33,244 bases of DNA from an uncultured Saprospiraceae bacterium (lineage in GTDB: Bacteria; Bacteroidota; Bacteroidia; Chitinophagales; Saprospiraceae): NCBI GenBank assembly GCA_937923485.1, contig CALDUE010000115.1:1-33244 (forward strand), given 5' to 3'. Below are positions 11,401 through 17,609 of this stretch, one piece after another; position 1 is the first letter of the stretch; each line of letters starts with the position of its first letter. The notes beneath the pieces are model-generated. The model had not been told where the DNA came from and made no database searches. It saw nothing but the letters and a program-made list of their open reading frames with translations. Both the position numbers and the translations under genes were made by a program.

Positions 11401-13608
11401 ATTTCCATTACCGGAGTAGGAGACGACAATTGTTCAGATACCGCTAACATTGACTTAGACGTTAATGTAGCCTCTGAGATTTTTGTTAATGCGATTAATG
11501 ATGACAACTGTGATGGGACAGGTACCGAATACTTCGTTACGTTCGAAATTACTGGAGGTGATCCAACCAGCTATGTAGTTACACCTGCAGGTAGTGGTAC
11601 CATCGTGGGTAGCACTTTTACTTCCAATGCAATACCTAGCGGAACGGTTTATGACTATCAAGTAAGCGATGCAAGTGGCTGTTTCACTGTGCCTGTAAAT
11701 GGCAACCGTCGTTGTGACTGTACCACTGATGCAGGCATGATGACTTCAACTGCGCTGTTGATGGTTTGCGAAGGAGAAGACCTAGCGGCTGGTTTCTCAA
11801 TAGGAAGTGAGATACTAGATGCAAATGACCAGTTACTATTTGCTCTTCGTACTTCTGGTGATAGATTGGATTATACGGACGATCTGCTTGCATTGAGCAC
11901 AACTCCAGTGTTCCCATTCGACCCAACGCTCATGAGTGCTGGTGATACGCTCTACATCAGTCCAGTCGCAGGCGATGCCACCGGTGCTACTATTGATACG
12001 AATGATCCGTGCCTATCCATTGGATTAGCAACGCCGATTTACATCGAGTTCATTCCGACAGGAATGCTTGTAGGTGACACGATTATTTGTGAGGGAGGAA
12101 CTGCTGATATCACACTCGTTCTTACGGGTAACGGTCCATTTGATGTAACAATCTCGCAAGGAGATTCTGGTTCGGACACTACGTTAACTGGAATCAATAC
12201 TGGATTTATCTATCAAGTTGATCCTGCTACAGGGACAATCTTTGTAATGACGAACATCGCACAGTCAGCTATCCCTGGTTGTTCATCATCTCCAAACTCA
12301 AGAGTTACAATCGATGTAGATGACCTACTGACTGCTGGAGAGGAAATGGCTGAACTCGTCCTTTGTGAAGGAACGGGTGATGTCATTGAGCTTTCAGATC
12401 AAATCTCAGATGAAGATGTTGGAGGTACGTGGACTCAATCCAGTGGACCAGCTTCAGGAGCTGACTTCAACGCCAGTGCTGGTGTTGTCAGTAACAACAA
12501 CCTTGCGCCAGGTGCATATACCTTCACTTACACGGTAGGTAGCGGGGCTCCTTGTCCTCAAGATGCTGCGGACGTAGATGTTCAAATCGAAGCAGGCCCT
12601 ACAGTAGATGCAGGTCCTGACCAAACACTCACCTGTGATCTACCAGTAGTGAGTCTTGGATCAAGCCCTATTCCTGGCAACACTTACCGTTGGGAAGGAG
12701 GACCCGTACAGGATAGTACTTCTTCTTTAACAACTACTACAAGCCCAGGAACTTACACACTCATCGTTGAAACGGGCACTGCTGCTTGTGAAGGACGAGA
12801 TATGGTAGTCGTTGAGAGCTCTGGTGATCTTCCAGCTTTTGATGGCTTACTGGTTCGTGATGTAACATGCTTTGGAGATACTGATGGTGCAGTCTTCACG
12901 GGCGTTGATGGCGGTACAGGGCCTTTCACCTATTCACTAGACGGAGGAACACCTCAACAATCTGGTCGTTTCCCAGACCTGAGTCCTGGTGTCCACGAAA
13001 TTACTGTAGAGGATAGCGAAGGCTGTATGTCTACCGAATCATTTGTAATTGAGAATGCTAAGGAGGTCATCGTTGATCCGGGACCAAACTTGGAGATACC
13101 ATTTGGGTCGACTCAATTTATTCAGCTCTTCCTCGAAGGAGATATTGAAACGATCACGTGGCAAGGTGATAGTGTTGTCTGCATAAGCCAGGGACCACTC
13201 TGCGATAGTGCGATGCTGACTCCTCAGTTTAGTCAGACGTACCTCATTACTGCTAGAGACTCTAACGGATGTACTGCAAGTGCACCACTACAGTTACTCG
13301 TACGTCGCGACCGTCCAGTCGGAGTACCAACTGCGTTTTCACCGAACGGAGATGGCAACAACGATGTTATATTCATCTTTGCTCAAGAAGGTGTATTAAG
13401 AGAGATTAACTACTTCAGAATCTTCGATCGCTGGGGTGAGGAAGTCTTCTTTGAAGAAAACTTCCAACCGAACGATCCAGCCTTCGGGTGGGATGGTATG
13501 CTCGATGGAGAGTTTATGAATCCAGCGGTCTTCGTCTTCGTTGCTGAAGTCGTCTTTGACGATGGGACCACGGATGTAATAGACGGTGACTTTAGTTTGG
13601 TGAAATAG
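5452..13608 (+). CDS. Giant T9SS-secreted multidomain surface protein (SprB-like, 2718 aa)
   Basis: A complete protein of 2718 residues with an N-terminal signal peptide (hydrophobic FAFFIIALTSFF, likely cleavage after GTSQ near residue 28). The start is the first ATG; Met5 is an equally possible start. Residues about 30-170 form a cysteine-rich beta-sandwich-like domain. Ig/PKD-like modules follow to about residue 905, then five copies of a composite module of about 273 residues (about 906-2289). After these come an Ig-like domain of the type that fills the upstream gene, a SprB-like repeat (motif CFGDTDGA, GGTGPFTYSLDGG) and a type B T9SS sorting domain with FSPNGDGNND ending in GDFSLVK. 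By family it should be exported by T9SS and act at the cell surface in adhesion or gliding; this is inference. It lies 211 bp after a probable paralogue, with no clear promoter or terminator between them, and is followed by a strong terminator. Confidence 0.92.
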   Translation: MPTHMHQFLRFAFFIIALTSFFRIGTSQTIDTIFGCDEIPNSPLAGASCTICNFDILYGSTFPFTASDPAGWCGTIENDQYIGFVAGPTGSVVFEMTTFNCVNSNGVQVGIYDSNNSLVGDCLGQVFPNMPEIFTAGGLNPGEVYYMRIDGFAGDGCEFNIRVISGLISMGPDAPGPIMGPEFVCFDERYPYFIAPVANATAYYWRLTPGVFTAGATIDPPEAGNPLTGTTSLNIEVEIPEMSIAHPPGFCDVIRLDVFPLNPCFASADSSSFDIQVCRPTQDTTYADLCIGQEVEFPPGSGNFFDTPFVFETVDVGPGPRGCDSFAVLFLDIIPGAISDLENVVLCEGEVADLCGFPDPSIIAGPSSCTLPGAAANGCDSIVVFFVTFLDPEAHIEAETGAISCTNLEETLFAVTRTGSIPPSSSGDTISYVWTDASMTVIGTGENVDVTEPGTYTLTVNMTSDLDPSKVCSESVDITINDDRTAPNPPAINGNDNVCINDVPEQYTATGAMGSDQYFWTVTPDPGVTFTTGTDDLTVTDWGTATSAIICVSTFNSCDTSAATCLPITILQLPTAATLPAMDTLCEGDAATYAIGGFDSDFTYTISSNPAGSSATVNGSDIDFTMGSASGQVCLEVSNQCETLDPVCIDVVLRLPPVAVAPTGPADVCIGDTVDYVLYTTLPTGTTASVVVTGGDIVTQSGNMATVAWDTPGTGDVCVTYTNVCGSDEACLDVDVSTAGDAVMSGGGNYCEGNNDLEIMITFTGAGPYDYSYLFGTTTITGSSTTSPVIISAPAPGTYVLTGFSVGACSGTVSGSAMVAEDPTPTATISGGGNICPGDDATITIDFTGDAPWTYEIALDGAGQGSNTTSDNPFTTTVSVEGDYTLVSVESDAGCVGTVSGTAEVRELDSPVADPETFVCSLDGLTYTISFDITGGDAASYMVAPAGSGTLSGTTFTSNPIPSGDSYTFTVSDANNCQTSVVTGSQMCPCLTEIGDLDNTAIDICDDGMATDFSVEYDDTNEFQDINDTRVYTLHTDAGTTITGAIATNTTGMFAFDPASMTYGTTYYISVVVGDDDGAGGVDLTNACTLVAAGVPATWYPIPTADLVGGGDVCVGADSTVVVTFTGVGPWTIGYDVGPDAFTQTTSDNPYTIDLTNLQNDVTVTLTSVTTANCPGTATGSADFVVHDEVRVTADAVCNGTSTEFTVTINISGGDPSSYTVVPNTGTLVGNVFTSDPIPAGSGYSFSVSDQWGCNTAVAAEPQVICNCISDAGTMDQTQITVCGPQDITVVIPVDTMMDSDDAINFVLHDGTGNAIGPNLITQQAGTTFSFVPGSTQFGVVYYISAIMGSATGGVVDLTDPCLDVAVGTPVLWLEEPTATLSGGGDFCVGDQIDLTFDITSTGPVIVEYTDGTTVFTVNLSAGNNVVPAPLDSTATYTIVSVTEGPCTGTVNGTAVVVVHDEVSVVMDTRCNSTSTEFRVTITISGGDPSTYAVSPNTGTLVGNVFTSDPIPAGGGYSFSVSDQWNCNTAVAAEPVVNCDCISDAGTMDQAQITVCGPNDITVVIPVDTMMDGDDAINFVLHDGTGNAIGPNLITQQAGTTFSFVPGATQYGVVYYISAIMGNAPGGVVDLADPCLDVAVGTPVLWLEEPTVTLSGDGDYCIGDQIDLTFDVTSAGPVDVVYSDGTTDYTVTLNPGTNTISAPLSTTAMYTIVSITEGPCSGTVNGSSASVVVRGAPVVGVSRMITFNSTFTEYQVTFTISQGDTATYTVDGVALGGATTFTSAPIACGLDYAFVINDQFNCGPTTITSPVNCNCQTAVGSLAGDLSTCDLNELTAPIYDATNENLDGDDAVEYLLYLADINTPVQRGATPTFAFIPASMTTGTIYSIVAVAGNATNGSVDFSDPCLSISPPVTAVWYDLPGVTATAPAAVCANDDWTVTINVTGSPDQKTVYYTFNGVPDSLLGVVPGTASTLTFTVMANTGISITGVGDDNCSDTANIDLDVNVASEIFVNAINDDNCDGTGTEYFVTFEITGGDPTSYVVTPAGSGTIVGSTFTSNAIPSGTVYDYQVSDASGCFTVPVNGNRRCDCTTDAGMMTSTALLMVCEGEDLAAGFSIGSEILDANDQLLFALRTSGDRLDYTDDLLALSTTPVFPFDPTLMSAGDTLYISPVAGDATGATIDTNDPCLSIGLATPIYIEFIPTGMLVGDTIICEGGTADITLVLTGNGPFDVTISQGDSGSDTTLTGINTGFIYQVDPATGTIFVMTNIAQSAIPGCSSSPNSRVTIDVDDLLTAGEEMAELVLCEGTGDVIELSDQISDEDVGGTWTQSSGPASGADFNASAGVVSNNNLAPGAYTFTYTVGSGAPCPQDAADVDVQIEAGPTVDAGPDQTLTCDLPVVSLGSSPIPGNTYRWEGGPVQDSTSSLTTTTSPGTYTLIVETGTAACEGRDMVVVESSGDLPAFDGLLVRDVTCFGDTDGAVFTGVDGGTGPFTYSLDGGTPQQSGRFPDLSPGVHEITVEDSEGCMSTESFVIENAKEVIVDPGPNLEIPFGSTQFIQLFLEGDIETITWQGDSVVCISQGPLCDSAMLTPQFSQTYLITARDSNGCTASAPLQLLVRRDRPVGVPTAFSPNGDGNNDVIFIFAQEGVLREINYFRIFDRWGEEVFFEENFQPNDPAFGWDGMLDGEFMNPAVFVFVAEVVFDDGTTDVIDGDFSLVK
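8167..12318 (+). repeat. Five composite ~273-residue modules; copies 2 and 3 near-identical (819-bp period)
   Basis: Copies lie at about 8167-9009, 9010-9828, 9829-10650, 10651-11469 and 11470-12318. Each reads: a STEFxVTxxISGGDPSSY-like strand, a FTSxPIPxGxxYxFxVSD motif, a CxCxxxxGxM cysteine cluster, a D-A-x-x-F-x-LHDG region, YYISAxxG, D-x-CL, then WxxxPTxxLxGGGxxC. Copies 2 and 3 share long exact DNA stretches, for example from 9382 and from 10201, at a constant offset of 819 bp. The other three copies are clearly diverged. Confidence 0.88.
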
Positions 13609-13638
13609 TACTGAACTAAGCACCTAGCCTTGAGACGC

Positions 13639-13677
13639 AACGCGGCATCTGATCAATTCAGATGCCGCGTTTTTTTT
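13639..13677 (+). terminator. Rho-independent terminator after the giant gene pair
   Basis: A perfect 14-bp stem (AACGCGGCATCTGA at 13639-13652 pairing with 13658-13671), a 5-nt loop and a run of eight T. It lies 31 bp after the stop of the 2718-aa protein. The reverse direction lacks a T tract, so it should act only on plus-strand transcription. Confidence 0.93.
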
Positions 13678-13860
13678 ACGCTATTCCTAGAGAACTGCTT
13701 AGTAAGAATTTTCTATCCGTTGGACTTTCGCACTGATGATTTTAGCGAAAGCGAAGAAGAAAAACCCAACGCAGAGGATTAGAGAGGCCTTTACTAACGC
13801 GCTTAGGCAAGCGTGAAATCCATCTATATGTGAATAGGGTAATTGGGCTCAGTCTGCAGG

Positions 13861-14499
13861 CTAATAGGAAGCCATAATTTCATTAGCTAATTGGATGACT
13901 CCAAGGATAATGTATTGGACGCCGATCGCCATAACAATGAAGCCCATGATCCTAGTCAAGGCTTGTAGGCCTGAAAAACCAAGTAATTTGAAGAGGGCAG
14001 GGGAGGATAGGAGAATGATGTAAACGATCAATGCTAGCGAAACGATTACGCCAATAACTATGAGGCGTTGGTCTAGTTCAGCGTATTCATCGAAGTATCC
14101 AATAAGCAGACTAATGCTACCAGGTCCACTCAGCATTGGCATAGCCATGGGGCTAAAACTGATGTCCTCCTTTTCAAGCGCCTCGGTTTTCACTCGTTTA
14201 TTGACCGCCCTAGAATCTGCCATTTTACCATAGAGTAGGCCGTAACCCGATGCAAGGATCACAAGTCCGCCTGCAATACGCATCGCGCTGAGACTTATGC
14301 CGAAGAAGGATAGGATTACCGTTCCTGCTAAGAAGAAAGCGATGAGCAAAAGCGCGAAATACACGGATGTTTTCAGCGCGGTAGATCTCCGCTCCTCTTT
14401 GGTATCGGTTGGGGTAAGCGCAAGGAACACTGGGACAGCACCAAGTGGGTTTACAACCGAAAAAAGGGATGCGAGAATGGTTAGATAGAATTCAAACAT
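13861..14499 (-). CDS. MarC family (UPF0056) integral membrane protein
   Basis: A 212-residue polytopic protein, the usual length for MarC/UPF0056, with about six membrane segments. Family signatures are visible: NPLGAVPVFLALT near the N-terminus (residues about 17-29), a GG-x-VILASGYGLL helix, and MAMPMLSGPGSI in the middle. Members sit in the inner membrane; despite the historical link to multiple antibiotic resistance, their transported substrate is not established. The gene is divergent from the flavoprotein gene at 14568, with 68 bp between starts, and a -7 box lies just upstream of its ATG. It runs towards the giant-gene terminator, with about 180 bp of unassigned sequence after its stop. 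Confidence 0.88.
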   Translation of the reverse strand: MFEFYLTILASLFSVVNPLGAVPVFLALTPTDTKEERRSTALKTSVYFALLLIAFFLAGTVILSFFGISLSAMRIAGGLVILASGYGLLYGKMADSRAVNKRVKTEALEKEDISFSPMAMPMLSGPGSISLLIGYFDEYAELDQRLIVIGVIVSLALIVYIILLSSPALFKLLGFSGLQALTRIMGFIVMAIGVQYIILGVIQLANEIMASY

Positions 14500-14516
14500 T
14501 GTTCGTGTTTCTAAGG

Positions 14517-14524
14517 CAAAGCTA
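14517..14524 (-). promoter_or_regulatory. Candidate Bacteroidota -7 box for the MarC-family gene
   Basis: On the minus strand the sequence reads TAGCTTTG, a perfect match to TAnnTTTG, 17 nt before the ATG at 14499. No TTG was found at the preferred 19-nt distance (the nearest is about 10 nt away), so only half of the promoter consensus is present. Confidence 0.35.
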
Positions 14525-14567
14525 CACTATCGCTCAACGCATCTTCATTTAATTCGTTACCTTAAAC

Positions 14568-15152
14568 ATGATCCCATCAATTAATGCTTCTGCAGAAGAC
14601 CTAGTCAGATACGTCCAACATGGATTGACGCGTGCTGCATCCGAGCCCATGGGTACTTGGCGACTGCCGACGTTAATTACAGCGAAAGAAGGGAGAATTG
14701 TTGTGTTACGCGGTGTAGAGCCAGGAGCGTGGACTTTTTATACTGATAAGCGGACGCCTAAAGTGACTCAATTAAAGGCTAGTAAGGGCGAAGCTGCCGC
14801 AACATTTTACGATCAGGATGATCGATCGCAATTGCGTTTAAGGGGTGAAGTTGTCGCTAAGGGAGAAGCAGATAGACATGCGATATGGAAAGAGCTAAGT
14901 GTGGGGCAGAAAAGTAGTTATGCTGCTTCAGTAGCACCTGGAAGCGCCTTGTTAACCCCTTCAAATGGACTTTCAAAAACGTGGTCGAAAGGGAAACCTA
15001 CGTCTGAAGAAGTAGAAGTGGCATTCAAGAATTTTGCAGTCTATTCTTTTAAAATTAGCGAGGTAGAACTACTGCTTTTGCACCGCGAAGGGCATCGTCG
15101 ATGTGCTTGGAATGGTTGGAATGGAGAGAATTTTACTTGGCTTGTGCCCTAA
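14568..15152 (+). CDS. Pyridoxamine 5'-phosphate oxidase-like FMN-binding protein
   Basis: A 194-residue protein with the PNPOx-like split-barrel pattern: RLPTLIT, then GRIVVLRGVE, FYTDxRTPKVTQL and ATFYDQDDRSQLRLRG (residues about 28-100), which correspond to the FMN-phosphate and substrate strands of the family. It resembles the Alr4036-type FMN-binding subgroup more than a canonical PdxH, because the classical PdxH C-terminal motif is not evident; the short C-terminal segment ends in WNGWNGENFTWLVP. It may oxidise or reduce a small substrate using FMN in the cytoplasm, but the substrate cannot be read from sequence. Its TAA stop overlaps the TAG stop of the facing TPR gene by four bases. 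Confidence 0.8.
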   Translation: MIPSINASAEDLVRYVQHGLTRAASEPMGTWRLPTLITAKEGRIVVLRGVEPGAWTFYTDKRTPKVTQLKASKGEAAATFYDQDDRSQLRLRGEVVAKGEADRHAIWKELSVGQKSSYAASVAPGSALLTPSNGLSKTWSKGKPTSEEVEVAFKNFAVYSFKISEVELLLLHREGHRRCAWNGWNGENFTWLVP

Positions 15153-16471
15153 CTCGCTTTGAGTATCTTTTCTGCAACTTTTTCGGACTGTTCTAGATCA
15201 GTCGCTTTTACGAGCTCTTGTGCCTGACCGAAAATTTTTCTGGCCTGTTGAAGGTGCGCCCTCGCCATGTGCAACTCCCCACTATCGGTATAAAAAGATG
15301 CAAGTTTTAAGTGACTTCTACCAAGCGCAGGGTCTGTTTTGGCGAAAGCCTGACGAGCAAAATTTAGACTCTTGCGTTGCTCGACAACTGCTTGCAGCAC
15401 GTTATTTTGTCCTGCATAAAGGATTGCTAGTTCGCTGAAAGCTTGCGCTTTCTCCTTATCAGACGCACGCTCCTTGTCTAGTAACTGTGCTAGTTCTTGT
15501 TGCTTTTTCAGTGCACCTGCATAGTCTCCGCTTTGTCGCAAGCTATCAACCGTTTTACTCAATCGTGCAATGTTAGGCTCAGCATACTCGGGCGTGGGCT
15601 CAGATTCAGTGATGACAGCAACGGGATCCTCAGGGAGTACCGAAGACGGTATGAACACGGGGTCGAGTTGATCAGGTATAGAAGGGGGCGGATTCTGACC
15701 TGAAAACATCCATACTCCAAAAGTGACGAGCGCAATTAATAAAGCAATCGCGCCTACTGGCCAGTAACTGAGCATTGAACCAGATGACTTGTGCATCGAA
15801 GTAGAAACTGGTGGCTCTACAACGTCTTGGATCTTGCTTTCGACGGTAGATTCATCGGCAACAGTATCTTCTGCTAATGTTTGCTCTTCGACTCGAATAT
15901 CGGGCGTGTCAGACTCCTCCAGTGGAGAATCTAAATCTGCAAATTGAAACGATTCGCTAGGAGTGTGAGCAGTTTCTAGCTCAATAGGTTCGTGTTCAAT
16001 ATGAGGAATCTCGTTTACCTCGTCGGCCTTGAGAAGTTCGTCAGGCTGATGGTCCTCAGCGGGGTTAATTTCCACATCTGCATTAAGTTCCTTGGATTCG
16101 ATATCAATGGCTATTTCGCCAATGGTTGGGGGGATTTCTGATCCACCAGCAGTAACTCCCAAAATCGGAAAAATTGTTGCCTCAGTATCTCGATTTCTAT
16201 AGGGCTCAACCTCGGCGAGAAATGCTAGAAACTCATTTTCGAGTTCAGGATCTTTTTCGAATTGCCGACGTACACCTTCGATCACAAACTTGAGGTCTTC
16301 TTGATGCGTTGGTGCCCAGCTAACCTCAGAAGCGATAACCCTGTGCGCTGGACTAAGCTCTGTCCGCAATAAATCCCACGCAGTAGCGAGGGCAGGAGAT
16401 AGCACCCTACCTTCGTCGCGTGCGCTGACGATAGTCTTAACTAGTGTAAATGCTAGCGGTTGTTGCTGCAT
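15149..16471 (-). CDS. Membrane-anchored TPR protein with helical N-terminal domain, function unknown
   Basis: A 440-residue protein from the ATG at 16471; an in-frame GTG at 16498 would add nine residues. Residues about 1-90 look all-helical (AWDLLRTELS, then FVIEGVRRQFEKDPELENE). An acidic, low-complexity linker rich in E, D and P follows (about 95-225), then one transmembrane helix (about 236-257, WPVGAIALLIALVTFGVWMF), a proline-rich stretch and TPR-like helices at about 290-430 (SGDYAGALKKQQELAQLL, TDPALGRSHLKLASFY). The layout suggests a cytoplasmic helical and acidic N-terminus with a periplasmic TPR domain. The N-terminal helix pattern resembles adaptor domains seen in some bacterial signalling and conflict proteins, but no effector domain is present. 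The function is not recognised. Confidence 0.75.
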   Translation of the reverse strand: MQQQPLAFTLVKTIVSARDEGRVLSPALATAWDLLRTELSPAHRVIASEVSWAPTHQEDLKFVIEGVRRQFEKDPELENEFLAFLAEVEPYRNRDTEATIFPILGVTAGGSEIPPTIGEIAIDIESKELNADVEINPAEDHQPDELLKADEVNEIPHIEHEPIELETAHTPSESFQFADLDSPLEESDTPDIRVEEQTLAEDTVADESTVESKIQDVVEPPVSTSMHKSSGSMLSYWPVGAIALLIALVTFGVWMFSGQNPPPSIPDQLDPVFIPSSVLPEDPVAVITESEPTPEYAEPNIARLSKTVDSLRQSGDYAGALKKQQELAQLLDKERASDKEKAQAFSELAILYAGQNNVLQAVVEQRKSLNFARQAFAKTDPALGRSHLKLASFYTDSGELHMARAHLQQARKIFGQAQELVKATDLEQSEKVAEKILKAS

Positions 16472-16610
16472 ACGAAGTGTAAAGTTGGCAAAATACACGG
16501 TTTGTGGCTTTTCAGGAATGGAAGCCGCATCTTGTGTATAAGGTTTTAAGATTATACGTAGATCTTAGCCCCGGGGTACCTTTCAAGACCTAGATAAACG
16601 AATAAAAAGT

Positions 16611-17576
16611 ATGGCTCGTTCGAATCAGCAGCATGGTAAGCATCAGGATCTTATAGGGACGATGAGGCTTTCGCCAAAACCGTTTGGCTCGTCTACGATT
16701 CACACCCTAGGTGATGGACAAACGCATGTGCAATTTGTGGCTGAGCAAAGTGCCTATATTCATCAAATTCGCATTGGTGGACGAGATTTACTCTTAAATT
16801 ATGCTTCTAAGGCAGAGTTGCAAGAGAACACCTGGTATCGGAATCACGCCTTGCTGCCCTTCCCCAATAGACTTTTGCATGGACAGTATAGTTGGAATGA
16901 ACAGCAGCATTTCTTTGGGATTAATGATGCGGACTCAGTATCTGCACTACATGGGTTCGGAATCACAGCTCCTTTTAAGGTCGATCGATTTGACCTGAAC
17001 AAAGAGGCTGGCAAGGTCAAGTTAGTATACCTCCATCGACCTACAGAGCATCCCAAGAGCTATCCATTTTTGGTGCGTTTCGAAGTAGAACTAGCAGTTA
17101 ATTTGGATGCGCAAACAGTCGGATGGAAAATGTCTGCTGTTAATTTGGGTGCGACGCCTGCCCCTGTTGGGCTTGGCTGGCATCCCTATTTTTCGCTGTC
17201 CGGAGGCTGCGATCAATGGAAGGTTCAGATGCCGCCAAATGAGCGAGTTGAACTTGATAATTCTATGCCGACAGGACGGCGTTTGAAGGGACTTTCGTCA
17301 AAACAAGCATCATCCATACAAGCGGATTGGGACGACTGCTTCGCCCTCACGGATCCTGAAAATTTGGATATTTTACTTAAGGGTCTAGCATATTCGCTTT
17401 CGCTAAAACAGTTGGGTTCAACTCGCTATACGCAGATATACGTGCCGGGTGACAAAACCGCGATTGCTATTGAGCCGATGACTTGTAATGTGAATGCGTT
17501 TAATGAGGCGAAAGGGGAGGTGAGACTCGCCTCGCAAGCTTCAATATCAACTGGATTGCTGATTGGCTTGGTCTGA
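16611..17576 (+). CDS. Aldose 1-epimerase family protein (galactose mutarotase-like)
   Basis: A 321-residue beta-sandwich epimerase of typical family length. Visible signatures are PFPNRLLHGQY (sugar-binding Arg region), LHGFG with a candidate catalytic His, GLGWHPYFSL with the second conserved His, and AIEPMTCNVNAFN near the C-terminus with the candidate catalytic Glu. These match the His/His/Glu set of GalM-type enzymes, which interconvert alpha and beta anomers of aldohexoses. There is no signal peptide, so it should be cytoplasmic. An alternative start at Met18 (16662) would remove a charged N-terminal tail. It ends 33 bp before the facing comEC stop, with no clear terminator in between. 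It may belong to the distant LacX/YeaD-like branch rather than true GalM. Confidence 0.85.
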   Translation: MARSNQQHGKHQDLIGTMRLSPKPFGSSTIHTLGDGQTHVQFVAEQSAYIHQIRIGGRDLLLNYASKAELQENTWYRNHALLPFPNRLLHGQYSWNEQQHFFGINDADSVSALHGFGITAPFKVDRFDLNKEAGKVKLVYLHRPTEHPKSYPFLVRFEVELAVNLDAQTVGWKMSAVNLGATPAPVGLGWHPYFSLSGGCDQWKVQMPPNERVELDNSMPTGRRLKGLSSKQASSIQADWDDCFALTDPENLDILLKGLAYSLSLKQLGSTRYTQIYVPGDKTAIAIEPMTCNVNAFNEAKGEVRLASQASISTGLLIGLV

Positions 17577-17609
17577 AGCCGTCGTCTCTGATCCACGAAG
17601 TAGCCTTGT

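Noticed and set aside
13699-13843. Minus-strand open stretch of about 45 codons after the MarC-family gene, with a hydrophobic core (GFFFFAFAKII)
   Set aside because: No ATG, GTG or TTG start lies within the open stretch and nothing supports translation.
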